Positions 23,803 to 34,220 are shown, counted from the first letter of the stretch. The stretch: DNA of 64,000 bases from Atopobiaceae bacterium (GCA_017545665.1 JAFWKQ010000116.1:62001-126000), one strand, 5' to 3'. Program-made: numbers and translations. Notes: a model not told the origin generated them from the sequence alone.

Positions 23803-25893
23803 TCAGACGTAGAACAGCATGTCGTTGTAGGAGGGAACGGGCCAGCATTCCTTTGCGCAGATCGACTCCATGGCATCCACGGACGCACGCAACGCTTCCA
23901 TGGTGGGTAGGACCTCGTCGCGGTAGTACTCGTCACGCTTCCCAAGGTCTTCTATCGATGCTGCTTTGGCGTTCTTGTCCTCAAGCCTGCCTGTGAGCTC
24001 GCTAATGCTTGCGATGCCGTCGGCGAGCTTGCGCGCGAGCTCCTCTTCTGTCTTTGCTTCTATCCCGACCGCCTTCCTGTTCAAAACGATCTGCACAACG
24101 CTGTCGGAGAAGCCCATAATGGCTGGGAGGTACTGTCGTCGGGCCATGTGCACCATAACGTTGGCCTCAATGTTCAGGAGCTTCGCGTATTGCTCTGCCT
24201 TGGCCGCATAGCGCGCGTGAATCTCCGCCTCGCTCAGCACCTCGTACTTCTCGAAGAGGGCGACGCTCTTTGGGTCGATGAGCGCTGGCAGGGCGTCAGC
24301 GCACGTCTTGTGGTTGGGCAGTCCGCGACGCCCGGCCTCGTCCTCCCACTCGCTGGAGTAGCCATTGCCGTCAAAGATAACGCGCCTGTGGTCTCGCAGC
24401 GTGTGGCGCACGAAGCGCATGGCCACCGTTAGGAACTCCTCATCCTGGCGTGCCGCCACGTAATCGCAAAAGCGCTCGCATTGCTCGGCGACGGCGGTAT
24501 TGAGCACCACGTTGGGGTCCGACAGGTTTTGCTGCGAGCCGCACATGCGGAACTCGAACTTGTTGCCCGTAAAGGCGAAGGGACTCGTGCGGTTGCGGTC
24601 GGTGTTGTCGCGCAGCACGGGAGGAAGCTGGGGCACGCCCAGGTCAACTACCTCGTCCTCGTGCACCTCCGCCTGCTCCTTTCGAATGAGCGCGTCAACC
24701 ACGGGCGTAAGCGCGTCTCCCAGGAACATCGATACGACGGCAGGCGGAGCCTCGTTCGCGCCAAGCCGATGGTCGTTGCCCGCCGATGCCACGCTCGCGC
24801 GCATGAGGTCGGCATGCTCGTCCACCGCCGCCACGAGGCATGCCAAAAGCACCAGGAACTGCAGGTTGTCCTCGGGATGCGGTCCGGGCTCCAGGAGGTT
24901 TTTCCCGTCGGCCGAAATCGACCAGTTGTTGTGCTTGCCCGAACCGTTAACATACTCGAAGGGCTTCTCGTGCTGCAGGCACGCCAACCCGTACTTGGGG
25001 GCGATCAACTTCATCTTTTCCATGGTAAGCAGATTGTCGTCTATGGCCAGCGAACCGCGCTCGAAGATGGGGGCGAGCTCGTGCTGACACGGAGCGACCT
25101 CGTTGTGCTTGGTCTTAACGGGAACGCCGAGCTTCCACAACTCGTCGTCCAGCTCCTTCATAAACGCACTCACCGTTGGCCGGATGGCGCCGAAGTAGTG
25201 CTCTTCCAGCTCCTGGCCCTTGGCCGGCATGGCGCCAAAGAGGGTTCTCCCCGTAAGGATGAGGTCTTGTCGCCTCTCGTAGTCCTCCTCTTTGATGAGG
25301 AAGTACTCCTGCTCGGGTCCTATGGTGGTCACCACGCGGCGAGGGCTGCGACCAAAGAGCGCGAGCAGGCGCTTTGCCTGCCTCTCGAGAGCGATCTCGG
25401 AGCGAAGCAGCGGCGTCCGCTTGTCAAGCGCCTCGCCGGTGTAGCTGATAAACGCCGTGGGGATGCACAGAACTTCGTCCTTTACGAACGCGGGGCTCGT
25501 GGGATCCCACACCGTGTATCCGCGCGCCTCAAAGGTCGCGCGCAGGCCGCCGTTGGGGAAGCTCGACGCGTCCGGCTCTCCCTGCACCAGCTCCTTGCCG
25601 CTAAAGGCCATGAGGATGCTGCCGTCGTCCTGCAGCGTGAGAAAGCTGTCGTGCTTCTCGGACGTGATGCCGCTCAGCGGTTGAAACCAGTGCGTAAAGT
25701 GTGTGGCACCGTGCTCGAGCGCCCATTCCTTCATGGCGTGCGCAACCTCGTTGGCGATGTGGATATCAAGCGGCATGCCTTGGTCGATGACGCGCCGAAG
25801 CTCCTTGTAGGTCGGCTTGGGAAGGCGCTCCCTCATGTCGGCGTCGGTAAAGAGCAGCTCACCCCATTCGGATGTTACCTTGTCCTGTGCCAT
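23803..25893 (-). CDS. glnN: Glutamine synthetase type III
   Basis: A 696-residue GSIII, the large form found in Bacteroidetes, cyanobacteria and some anaerobes, condensing ammonia and glutamate with ATP in the cytoplasm. The family-typical segments are GATHFTHWFQPLSG with a following TSEKHDSF, TIGPEQEYFLI, KTKHNEVAPCQHELAPIFE, NGSGKHNNWS and GNEAPPA-type motif ANEAPPAVVS. Length is normal. I chose ATG 25893 because AAAGGAGAGTGCC precedes it. The open frame upstream has no such site. It lies in the nitrogen cluster with gltBD, amt and the PII gene, and is followed by a strong bidirectional terminator. Confidence 0.93.
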   Translation of the reverse strand: MAQDKVTSEWGELLFTDADMRERLPKPTYKELRRVIDQGMPLDIHIANEVAHAMKEWALEHGATHFTHWFQPLSGITSEKHDSFLTLQDDGSILMAFSGKELVQGEPDASSFPNGGLRATFEARGYTVWDPTSPAFVKDEVLCIPTAFISYTGEALDKRTPLLRSEIALERQAKRLLALFGRSPRRVVTTIGPEQEYFLIKEEDYERRQDLILTGRTLFGAMPAKGQELEEHYFGAIRPTVSAFMKELDDELWKLGVPVKTKHNEVAPCQHELAPIFERGSLAIDDNLLTMEKMKLIAPKYGLACLQHEKPFEYVNGSGKHNNWSISADGKNLLEPGPHPEDNLQFLVLLACLVAAVDEHADLMRASVASAGNDHRLGANEAPPAVVSMFLGDALTPVVDALIRKEQAEVHEDEVVDLGVPQLPPVLRDNTDRNRTSPFAFTGNKFEFRMCGSQQNLSDPNVVLNTAVAEQCERFCDYVAARQDEEFLTVAMRFVRHTLRDHRRVIFDGNGYSSEWEDEAGRRGLPNHKTCADALPALIDPKSVALFEKYEVLSEAEIHARYAAKAEQYAKLLNIEANVMVHMARRQYLPAIMGFSDSVVQIVLNRKAVGIEAKTEEELARKLADGIASISELTGRLEDKNAKAASIEDLGKRDEYYRDEVLPTMEALRASVDAMESICAKECWPVPSYNDMLFYV

Positions 25894-26016
25894 GGCACTC
25901 TCCTTTCCTCGTGCAAAATAGAACGCGCACAAGGGTAGAGAGACCATGTTTCTTGGATATTTCTACGAGGTGTCGGCAAAAATAGACCTGCTTTGCGTGA
26001 GGATTTCCGCGGGGCG

Positions 26017-26973
26017 CTATTCGGGGGCAATACGAAATGCCACCATGTGCTGTTGGATGAGCGAATCCGAACGAACGAAGAACACCTGTCCCGCCACAGG
26101 AGACGCCAAGGATTCCAGGGTATGCGCATCCATGGTATCGAGCACCGTACCAAGCCGCTGGCCTTTTCGCACGCGTTCCCCCACGCTGGCAAACGAAACG
26201 AAGAAGCCCGAAGACCGCTCGGTGCGCACGTCAATAAGCTCCGTCTCGCTCAGAACTTTCGACGCGTGCGTGTGCCCCTCGTCCGCATCGTCTGGTGGCT
26301 CGATGATTCCCCGCCTGGCCATGAACCGCAACACTGCATGGGCAACCATCTTGGCACTGGAGGTGTCGATCGTCGCAGTCGCGCGACTGTATAGCGAGAA
26401 TGCGTGCGTTCCGCATGCCTGCCAGGCATAGTTGAGGGTTGCGGTATCGTACGGGGTTGGATCGCGATGGATCACATAGGGCAAGCCAAAGTCCCTTGCG
26501 ATCGCAAGCGACTTATTGGAGATAGGACCTTGGCGGGCAATGCGTACATGCGGCAAAAACTCGCCGGACTGGTTGAAGCTGCACATCTGGATTCCATAGG
26601 AGAAGAGCCGCGCCACACCCATAATTGACGCTGCGATGCGCTCTGCGCTCCTGCCGTTCCTATTGCCAGGAAAGCTCCTGTTTATGTCGGAGCCGTCTCC
26701 TGGCCAGAATCGCTGCTGCACATTCATGGAGAGGGGGTTCACGCAAGGGATCACGAGAACGCTCTTCTTCCCCGTAATCCTTCCCTCACGCTCGATTTTC
26801 GCGAGGAGCGAAACCAGCGTCGAGCAGATGAAGGTCTGCTGGACCTCGTTTCCGCGCATTGAGCCTATGATGGCACAGCAACGATCGCCTTGTTCGTCCC
26901 CAAACTCGAATCCACGTATGCGCATGGGGCTGCGATGAGGCACATCGATGTGGTATATGACGCCACGTCTCAT
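26017..26973 (-). CDS. M14-type succinylglutamate desuccinylase/aspartoacylase family protein (second of pair)
   Basis: A 318-residue zinc hydrolase of the AstE/AspA branch of M14. Visible are IIGSMRGNEVQQTF (the zinc-ligand HGNE is here RGNE, so one canonical zinc ligand is missing), PCVNPLSMN, DINRSFPGN and a C-terminal lipoyl-like beta domain (GFFVSFASVGERVRKGQRLG) as in AstE-like proteins. The loss of the His in HGNE raises the question whether this copy is catalytic. GGAGGGCTAAC precedes the ATG, which follows the stop of the upstream paralogue by one base. The pair forms one operon. Confidence 0.75.
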   Translation of the reverse strand: MRRGVIYHIDVPHRSPMRIRGFEFGDEQGDRCCAIIGSMRGNEVQQTFICSTLVSLLAKIEREGRITGKKSVLVIPCVNPLSMNVQQRFWPGDGSDINRSFPGNRNGRSAERIAASIMGVARLFSYGIQMCSFNQSGEFLPHVRIARQGPISNKSLAIARDFGLPYVIHRDPTPYDTATLNYAWQACGTHAFSLYSRATATIDTSSAKMVAHAVLRFMARRGIIEPPDDADEGHTHASKVLSETELIDVRTERSSGFFVSFASVGERVRKGQRLGTVLDTMDAHTLESLASPVAGQVFFVRSDSLIQQHMVAFRIAPE

Positions 26974-26974
26974 G

Positions 26975-27898
26975 TTAGCCCTCCAAGATTCGTGCGAGCA
27001 AAGAGCCCGGATATACTATTGGATACGTGCGTAAGGAAAACAGAAGGCCCGAACAGGGCGCCTTGAGCTCGCTCTTCACGACTCCTTCCAGCGAGTCTAC
27101 GACGAGGCCCAGCACCTGCCCGCGCCGAACCTGTGCGCCACACTCAATGCGAGGCAAGAAGAGCCCTGGCTCATCGGCAAGCAGTGTAACCACGTCGTCG
27201 CCACTCGAAACCATGGGAGCTGGCAGGTCTATAGTGGAACCCGACCAAACGCGAAGCTCCTTAAGCAGCCGAAGGATACCTTCCACGATCCACACCGCCT
27301 CGTTTTCGGCTTGGCTCACGTTCGATCCGAGCCGAACGACGAACGCTGGCGTGCCCCGCTCGTTGAGCGCATGTGCAAGGGTCGACCGAAGGGTTGGTGC
27401 TGACTCTTGTAACCAGATGAGCCGTACGTTTAGCAACGACGCAATCCTCATAAGCGAACTCGAGTCACCCTCATCAATGCGCGCTTGGGAAACCTCTTGC
27501 ACGAATGAATCGGACGATTGGATTATGACGCATGCGGAGGCACCAACGACGTCTTCAAACACTGCCGATGCTAAGGCGTCTGTGAGGTTACCGCTTGCGT
27601 TGCCAGGAAACGAGCGATCGAGGTCAATGTCAAACTGCGGGACACCGTGCGTCCGCGCCGATAACCCAAGCGGATTGAGCGCCGGATACACATCCACCAT
27701 TCCCCTGAGCTTAGAGGGGCTCTCGTTCAGGCGGCGTATGAGCTCGTAGGCAACAAACTGACCTGCCAGCCCGTCCCCATGCATGCCCGTAACAATGGCA
27801 ACACGCCGACCAGCGCGACGATGGCCGAGCAGGCAGTTTTTCTGGACCAGGAGCTTCTCGCCAACGGGGAGTGCCGCAGAGTAGACCGTCTCGACCAT
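26975..27898 (-). CDS. M14-type succinylglutamate desuccinylase/aspartoacylase family protein (first of pair)
   Basis: A 307-residue protein related to the next gene. The zinc-site stretch VAIVTGMHGDGLAGQF carries HGDG in place of the classic HGNE, followed by PALNPLG and IDLDRSFPGNASG. A C-terminal beta domain (GLFLPRIECGAQVRRGQVLG) is again present. AAGGAGGTGCGACT precedes the ATG at 27898; a longer open frame upstream lacks a site. Members of this family deacylate amino-acid derivatives, or act as amide hydrolases. The substrate is unknown. The pair is divergent from gltB, which may mean shared nitrogen control (inference). Confidence 0.75.
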   Translation of the reverse strand: MVETVYSAALPVGEKLLVQKNCLLGHRRAGRRVAIVTGMHGDGLAGQFVAYELIRRLNESPSKLRGMVDVYPALNPLGLSARTHGVPQFDIDLDRSFPGNASGNLTDALASAVFEDVVGASACVIIQSSDSFVQEVSQARIDEGDSSSLMRIASLLNVRLIWLQESAPTLRSTLAHALNERGTPAFVVRLGSNVSQAENEAVWIVEGILRLLKELRVWSGSTIDLPAPMVSSGDDVVTLLADEPGLFLPRIECGAQVRRGQVLGLVVDSLEGVVKSELKAPCSGLLFSLRTYPIVYPGSLLARILEG

Positions 27899-28063
27899 AG
27901 TCGCACCTCCTTCTTGGCTTATATGGAGAGTATGCAACACAAGTGCTGCGCTTGGATTTCTCATACGTTTCACGGAGGCTTCCGCATTCTCACGATAGCG
28001 TATCGCCCCCGTCACAAGTCAAAGAAGAGTTGGCCCCAATACTGCACGTGCGTCCCCCAAATC

Positions 28064-28069
28064 TATAAT
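28064..28069 (+). promoter_or_regulatory. Candidate -10 element of the gltBD promoter
   Basis: A perfect TATAAT, 38 nt upstream of the gltB ATG. The -35 region (28041-28046, ACTGCA at 17-nt spacing) is poor, which suggests an activator-dependent promoter. The rest of the 27899-28107 gap holds the divergent promoter of the M14 pair, which I could not resolve. Confidence 0.5.
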
Positions 28070-28107
28070 TTCCCAATGCATCTTTGGTATCTTGCGAAGG
28101 AGGCGCC

Positions 28108-31100
28108 ATGTACGAAGGGCTACACCAACCGGAGTTCGAACACGATGCCTGTGGCATCGGGGCGCTTGCGCATCTTAAGGGCGAGCGTTCGCACCGCATG
28201 GTGGACGATGCACTGTCGGTTCTCGTTAACCTTGAGCATCGTGGAGGAAAGGGATTGGAGCCCAACACCGGCGACGGTGCGGGCATCCTCTTTCAGGTGC
28301 CGCACCGCTTCTTCCGTAAGGAGGCACAGAAGTGCGGACACCTACTACCCGACGAGAGCGATTACGGCGTGGCCATGATCTTCTGCCCACAGGATGAGCG
28401 GGGCGTGCGCGACGCGCGTAGAATCTTCGAGGATGGCTGCGCCGCCGAGGGCGTGCCCGTGCTCTTCTGGCGCGATGTGCCGGTGGACGACCACGACCTG
28501 GGCGCAACGGCCTGTGCCTGCATGCCCACGATTCTGCAGGCTTTCGTGTCGCGGCCAGCAGGCGTTGCCGCCGGTGAGGAGTTCGAGCGCAAGCTCTATG
28601 TGTGCCGTCGCACCATAGAGAAGCGCGCTGACGTGTCCTTTGAGCTAAAGGACAAGATCTTCTACATATGCTCTATGAGTTCGCGAACCATCGTATACAA
28701 GGGCATGCTCGTGGCCACGCAGATGCGCCGCTTCTATTTGGACCTAAACGACGCCGCAGTCGAAAGCTCGTTGGCACTCGTACACTCGCGCTACTCCACC
28801 AACACGACGCCCAGCTGGGAGCGCGCGCATCCGAATAGGCTCATCATTCACAACGGCGAGATCAACACCTTGCGCGGAAACGTCAATCGCCTACGCGCCC
28901 GAGAGCCGCATCTCTATTCGCCAGTGCTAGGCCGCGACATCAAGAAGGTTCTGCCTGTTATAAACCGCGAGGGATCCGACTCGGCTATCCTCGACAACGT
29001 GCTGGAGTTCTTGGTGATGAACGGGCGCGACCTGGCACGCGCGATGACGCTCATGATTCCCGAACCATGGGAGCGCGCAGAGCACCTGTCGGACGCCAGA
29101 CGCTGCTATGGCGCCTACCAGTCCATGCTTATGGAACCTTGGGACGGTCCAGCCGCCATTGCCTTTTCCGACGGCATTCGCATGGGAGCGGTGCTCGACC
29201 GCAACGGATTGCGGCCGGCGCGCTACTACGTAACACGCGACGATCGGCTCATCCTCTCGAGCGAGGTTGGTGCCATAGACATAGACCCCGCCATTATCCT
29301 GCAAGCGGGATGCCTTGGCCCTGGCCAAATGCTCTTGGTAGACCCCGCCCAAGGAAGGGTGCTTTTCAACGACGAGCTGCGCAACGACTATGCTGCCATG
29401 AAGCCGTTCAGAAGCTGGCTTAATTCCGAGACCGTAAACGTTACCGACCTACCAGTACAACGCGAGGAGCAACCCCCAATCGACGCCAACGTAACCCTCA
29501 CACAGAGGCTCGCCCGGCATGGCTATTACTTTGACTACGTGGAAGAAGTCGTGCGTCCCATGGCACAGACGGGCAATGTGCCTCTGGCGTCCATGGGCAC
29601 CGACGTGCCGCTAGCCGTGCTGTCAAGGCATCCGCGCTCGTTCTTCGACTACTTCAACGAGCTCTTTGCGCAGGTAACAAACCCACCCATCGATGCGCTG
29701 CGCGAGAGCTTGGTAACGTCTGACGTGCTGTATTTGGGAAACCACGGCAATCTGCTGGAAGACAGTCGAGACTCATGCCGCCTCGTGAGGCTCGCGGGCC
29801 CCATACTGTCGCGTGACGACTTCGAACGCATTTGTGGCATGCGTCGCGTGGGATTTATGGTAAGGCGCTTTAGGGCCGCCTACCCCGCCACCGGTGAGCC
29901 GCAAGCGCTGGAGCATGCGCTCGATGCGCTCGACGCACAGGTGGAGGAGGCCGTGCGCGAGGGAGCCAACATCGTGGTAATCTCGGATCGTGCAAACGAG
30001 GACGAGGTTCCCATACCATCGCTGCTCGCGTTGGGCAGCGTACACAACAGTCTTATCCGCGCTGGAACGCGCATGCTCACCGACATCGTGGTTGAGGCAG
30101 GAGACGCCATCTCTCCGCACGACTTCGCCGCCCTCGTGAGTTATTCGGCCAGCGGCATCCATCCCTATCTTGCACATGATTGCATTGAGGATCTTGTGGC
30201 GCGGAAGGCCTTGGATCTTCCGGTAGAGGAGGCTGTGGCCCGCTACGACAGCGCCGTGAAGGCAGGAATCGTGTCCATCATGAGTAAGATGGGCATATCC
30301 ACCATGCAAGGCTACCACTCCGCCCAGATCTTCGAAATCGTGGGCCTGGCAAACACGCTGGTAAAAAGATGCTTTGAGGGAACGACCAGCAGAATTGGCG
30401 GCTTGGACCTACAAGGCATCCAGTGCGAACTCGACGAGCGCTACCGTAAAGCCTGCTCTCTTCAGCTCTCCCCCGCCCCAAACCAACTGGCCAGCTCAGG
30501 CATCACCAAGTGGCGCCCTGGCACCGAGGAGCATCTTATTACTCCGCAGGCAATCTACAAGCTACAGCGTGCATGCCGCACGGGAAGCTACAAGCTCTTC
30601 GGAGAGTACGTACAAGAGATACGCCAGCCAGGTCGTGCGATCCTGCTGCGTGACTTGCTTGAGCTGGTACCGCTACCAACGGGTCCCGTTCCCCTAGACG
30701 AGGTGGAACCAGTGCAGAGCATCGTGCGTCGCTTCAACACGGGTGCCATGAGCTTTGGCTCGCTCTCCAAAGAGGCGCACGAATGCCTTGCCATAGCCAT
30801 GAATCGGCTTGGAGGGCGTTCCAATACGGGTGAGGGCGGAGAAGACCCCATGCGCGAGACTCCCCTACCCACGGGCGACCTCATGAATTCCGCCATCAAA
30901 CAAGTGGCATCGGGACGATTCGGCGTGACGAGTCGATACCTGAGCAGTGCAATTGAGATTCAAATCAAGATGGCCCAAGGTGCAAAGCCTGGAGAGGGCG
31001 GACACCTACCAGGACGCAAGGTATGGCCCTGGGTTGCAAAAATACGCAACTCCACACCAGGCGTGAGCCTTATCTCTCCTCCGCCGCACCACGACATCTA

Positions 31101-32688
31101 TTCCATTGAGGACCTTGCGGAACTCATCTTCGATCTGAAGTGCGCCAATCCAAAGGCACGCGTTTCGGTAAAGCTGGTAAGCGAGGCAGGGGTCGGAACC
31201 ATCGCCACCGGCGTGGCAAAGGGAGGGGCAGCAAAGATTCTTGTTTCGGGCTCCAACGGCGGCACCGGCGCTGCGCCCCGCGACTCCATCTACCACGCCG
31301 GACTACCCCTTGAGCTGGGACTGGCCGAGACACAGCAGACGTTGCTACAAAACGGTCTGCGTTCACGCGTCATACTTGAGGCCGACGGCAAGCTCATGGA
31401 CGGCCACGATGTTGCCGTGGCAGCGCTGTTGGGCGCCGAAGAATTTGGCTTTGCAACGATGCCGCTGGTGGCACTGGGCTGCCTTATGCAACGCGACTGC
31501 CAGCAGGATACCTGTCCCGTGGGAATCTGCACCCAAGACGAACGCCTACGATGCCACTTTATGGGCAAGCCCGAGCACGTGGTGAATTTCATGACCTTCG
31601 TAGCGCAGGACTTACGCGAACACATGGCCCAGTTGGGTTTCCGTACCGTAGACGAAATGGTAGGCCACCCCGAATGCCTGCGACAGATTAAGGTAGAGGG
31701 GCACCCCAAGGCAAACTCTTGCGATCTTTCGGCTTTGCTCCACTGCGCCAAGCCGCAGCTCGCCGAAGACATAGACGGGGCGGACGGCGTACGCTTCCTC
31801 CCACAGATGGCAGCGGACCTTGGCTTGGAACGCACGCTCGACGCGACGCTCTTCATACCCTATACCTCCAGCGCACGCGAGCATATGATTCCAGCTTGCC
31901 TACACGCCGACATCGACAACGTCAACCGTTGCGTAGGCACCATGCTTGGAGCGGCGGTTACGGCCTCGCACCCCGAGGGGCTGCCCGAGGGAGCCATAAC
32001 CATCGACTGCGTGGGTTCGGGTGGGCAGAGCTTTGGCGCCTTTCTTCCGCATGGTATCACGCTCAACATAGAGGGCGACGCCAACGACTATTTTGGCAAA
32101 GGCCTTTCGGGTGGCATCGTGTCGGTGCGCCCCTCAACACGTGCCACGTACAAGTTCGACGAGAACGTAAGCGTGGGCAACGTTGCCTTCTATGGGGCCA
32201 CAAGCGGAAAGGGCTTCGTAAACGGACTTGCCGGACAACGCTTTGGCGTGCGCAACTCTGGTGCCACGCTGGTGGTGGAGGGCGTGGGCAACCACGGCTG
32301 CGAGTACATGACCGGCGGTATTGCCGTGGTGCTGGGAGAAGTGGGCGCGAACTTTGCGGCCGGCATGAGTGGCGGAGAGGCCTACGTATACGACGAGCTT
32401 CGCACGCTGGAATACAACTGCAACCACGATATGGTGGAGCTGGTACGGCCCACGGACGGCGAGCTGGAGCACGTGCGCAAGCTCATCGAGGAGCATGTGG
32501 AACGCACGGCGAGCCCACGGGGCATAAAGCTTCTGTACCAGTTTGCCGATGCGAGGCGCCACTTCGTGAAGGTTATTCCGCACGAGTATCGTCTCATCAT
32601 GGAGCAGGCCGATCGCGAGCAAGTACGAGGCATGAGTCGTGTGGAGGCAGTTGAGCTGGCCTTCGAATCGCTGCGAAAGGAGGCGTGA
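28108..32688 (+). CDS. gltB: Glutamate synthase large subunit
   Basis: A 1526-residue GOGAT large subunit, which moves the amide of glutamine to 2-oxoglutarate. Domains in order: class II glutaminase with the nucleophile Cys15 (EHDACGIG) after a 14-residue propeptide; a central domain; the FMN/synthase domain (residues about 790-1190) with the 3Fe-4S cysteines in CLMQRDCQQDTCPVGIC; and the C-terminal right-handed beta-helix (GANFAAGMSGGEAYV). Length is normal. AAGGAGGCGCC precedes the ATG at 28108, and an in-frame ATG at 28084 has no site. gltD starts 3 nt after the stop. The small subunit supplies electrons from NAD(P)H. Confidence 0.95.
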   Translation: MYEGLHQPEFEHDACGIGALAHLKGERSHRMVDDALSVLVNLEHRGGKGLEPNTGDGAGILFQVPHRFFRKEAQKCGHLLPDESDYGVAMIFCPQDERGVRDARRIFEDGCAAEGVPVLFWRDVPVDDHDLGATACACMPTILQAFVSRPAGVAAGEEFERKLYVCRRTIEKRADVSFELKDKIFYICSMSSRTIVYKGMLVATQMRRFYLDLNDAAVESSLALVHSRYSTNTTPSWERAHPNRLIIHNGEINTLRGNVNRLRAREPHLYSPVLGRDIKKVLPVINREGSDSAILDNVLEFLVMNGRDLARAMTLMIPEPWERAEHLSDARRCYGAYQSMLMEPWDGPAAIAFSDGIRMGAVLDRNGLRPARYYVTRDDRLILSSEVGAIDIDPAIILQAGCLGPGQMLLVDPAQGRVLFNDELRNDYAAMKPFRSWLNSETVNVTDLPVQREEQPPIDANVTLTQRLARHGYYFDYVEEVVRPMAQTGNVPLASMGTDVPLAVLSRHPRSFFDYFNELFAQVTNPPIDALRESLVTSDVLYLGNHGNLLEDSRDSCRLVRLAGPILSRDDFERICGMRRVGFMVRRFRAAYPATGEPQALEHALDALDAQVEEAVREGANIVVISDRANEDEVPIPSLLALGSVHNSLIRAGTRMLTDIVVEAGDAISPHDFAALVSYSASGIHPYLAHDCIEDLVARKALDLPVEEAVARYDSAVKAGIVSIMSKMGISTMQGYHSAQIFEIVGLANTLVKRCFEGTTSRIGGLDLQGIQCELDERYRKACSLQLSPAPNQLASSGITKWRPGTEEHLITPQAIYKLQRACRTGSYKLFGEYVQEIRQPGRAILLRDLLELVPLPTGPVPLDEVEPVQSIVRRFNTGAMSFGSLSKEAHECLAIAMNRLGGRSNTGEGGEDPMRETPLPTGDLMNSAIKQVASGRFGVTSRYLSSAIEIQIKMAQGAKPGEGGHLPGRKVWPWVAKIRNSTPGVSLISPPPHHDIYSIEDLAELIFDLKCANPKARVSVKLVSEAGVGTIATGVAKGGAAKILVSGSNGGTGAAPRDSIYHAGLPLELGLAETQQTLLQNGLRSRVILEADGKLMDGHDVAVAALLGAEEFGFATMPLVALGCLMQRDCQQDTCPVGICTQDERLRCHFMGKPEHVVNFMTFVAQDLREHMAQLGFRTVDEMVGHPECLRQIKVEGHPKANSCDLSALLHCAKPQLAEDIDGADGVRFLPQMAADLGLERTLDATLFIPYTSSAREHMIPACLHADIDNVNRCVGTMLGAAVTASHPEGLPEGAITIDCVGSGGQSFGAFLPHGITLNIEGDANDYFGKGLSGGIVSVRPSTRATYKFDENVSVGNVAFYGATSGKGFVNGLAGQRFGVRNSGATLVVEGVGNHGCEYMTGGIAVVLGEVGANFAAGMSGGEAYVYDELRTLEYNCNHDMVELVRPTDGELEHVRKLIEEHVERTASPRGIKLLYQFADARRHFVKVIPHEYRLIMEQADREQVRGMSRVEAVELAFESLRKEA

Positions 32689-32691
32689 GCG

Positions 32692-34167
32692 ATGGGCAAA
32701 CCAGGAGCTTATCTTGAGGTGGCACGGCGGGAACACAAGATGCGCAAGGCGCCTGATTCCCTTAGAGACTTTAACGAGTTGGCAGAACCCCTGGCGGAAG
32801 AGGCACAGCGCCTGCAAGCGAGCCGTTGCATGTATTGCGGAGTGGCGTTTTGCCAAACGGGCGCATCGTTTGGGAGTGCACGCGCGTCGGGATGCCCCCT
32901 GCACAACCTCATCCCCGAGTGGAACGACTTGGCATACCGGGGACTGTGGGACGAGGCATATGAGCGACTTCTGCTCACCAACCCCTTTCCCGAGTTCACG
33001 GGACGCGTTTGTCCGGCACTTTGCGAAGCGGCGTGCAACCTTGGTCTTCACGATGAGGCAACGGCCATACGCGACAACGAGCGCGCCATCTCCGATCATG
33101 CGTGGGAGCGGGTGGGAGGTCCACTGTCCTTTTCGAAACCGCATGAGGAGGCACCGAGCATTGCCGTAATCGGCTCCGGACCCGCCGGATTGGCGTGTGC
33201 CTGGGAGCTTGCCCGTCGGGGCATGCGCGTTACCTTGGTCGAGAAAGACGACCGTGCGGGGGGCCTGCTCATGTACGGTATCCCCAACATGAAACTGCCC
33301 AAGAGCGTCGTCGAACGACGCGTAGAGCTCATGCGCTCATGCGGCATACAAGTACGCTGCAACGCCGACGCCGCCAAACCAGCCGTGGCCGAGGAGCTCC
33401 TTGCCGCCCACGACGCCGTCGTGGTGGCCACGGGAGCGCGCAACGCCCGGAGCCTATGCGTCCCGGGCGCAGACTCTGCAGGCGTGGTGCTTGCCGTGGA
33501 CTACCTTACGGATGCAACCAAGGCATTGCTCGGCGGCAACGAGCCACAGGTGAGCGCACATGGACTCGACGTGGTAGTCGTTGGCGGAGGCGATACGGGC
33601 ACCGACTGCGTGGCCACGGCCTTACGCCAGGGCGCCGCAAGCGTAACGCAGATCGAGTTCCTTCCCGAGCCTCCCGCAACCCGTAGCGCGCAGAACGGAT
33701 GGCCGGAGTGGCCTAACGTGCGCAAGGATGACTACGGACAGCTGGAGGCAGCCACCGTATTCGGTAAGGACCCACGTCAGTGGGCAACCAACACGCTTGA
33801 GGTCCTACGTAAGAACGGATGCGTGTGCGGCCTGCGTGTGGAATCGCTTGATTGGGCATCGGGTAAGCCAGTGAGTGTAGATGGAAGCGAACGTGTACTG
33901 CCTACCCAGCTCGTCCTGATCGCAATGGGCTTCGTGGGACCCAATTCAAACGTATTTGAGGCGCTGGGCGTGCGTTATATGGAGGACGATCGAGGTCTTC
34001 CGCAGGTCGCAGGCGGAACGCATCATGCGCAAACCAGTCACGGAACCCCCGTATTCGTGGCAGGCGATTGCCGCAGCGGCTCGTCGCTGGTGGTAAACGC
34101 TCTTGCCGACGGTCTCGCCTGCGCGGCCGAGGTTGCCACGTCACTCGCCCACATTGATGCTGGGTAG
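32692..34167 (+). CDS. gltD: Glutamate synthase small subunit
   Basis: A 491-residue NAD(P)H-dependent flavoprotein. The N-terminal domain holds the two 4Fe-4S cysteine groups (CMYCGVAFC, CPLHNLIPEW, CPALCEAACNLG). Residues about 150 onward form the FAD-binding fold (VIGSGPAGLACAWELARRG) and the NADPH-binding fold (VVVGGGDTGTDCVATALRQG), and VFVAGDCRSGSSLVVNA closes the FAD site. AAGGAGGCGTGAGCG overlapping the end of gltB is the ribosome binding site. It forms the GltBD complex with the preceding gene. Confidence 0.95.
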   Translation: MGKPGAYLEVARREHKMRKAPDSLRDFNELAEPLAEEAQRLQASRCMYCGVAFCQTGASFGSARASGCPLHNLIPEWNDLAYRGLWDEAYERLLLTNPFPEFTGRVCPALCEAACNLGLHDEATAIRDNERAISDHAWERVGGPLSFSKPHEEAPSIAVIGSGPAGLACAWELARRGMRVTLVEKDDRAGGLLMYGIPNMKLPKSVVERRVELMRSCGIQVRCNADAAKPAVAEELLAAHDAVVVATGARNARSLCVPGADSAGVVLAVDYLTDATKALLGGNEPQVSAHGLDVVVVGGGDTGTDCVATALRQGAASVTQIEFLPEPPATRSAQNGWPEWPNVRKDDYGQLEAATVFGKDPRQWATNTLEVLRKNGCVCGLRVESLDWASGKPVSVDGSERVLPTQLVLIAMGFVGPNSNVFEALGVRYMEDDRGLPQVAGGTHHAQTSHGTPVFVAGDCRSGSSLVVNALADGLACAAEVATSLAHIDAG

Positions 34168-34220
34168 CGATGCACCTGCTTCCGCTCCCGCTATCCGCAT
34201 TTCAATAGACAGGAGAAAAC

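Noticed and set aside
24481..25938. A 485-codon open frame antisense to glnN
   Set aside because: Same reason: glnN is unmistakable, and the antisense translation shows no motif.
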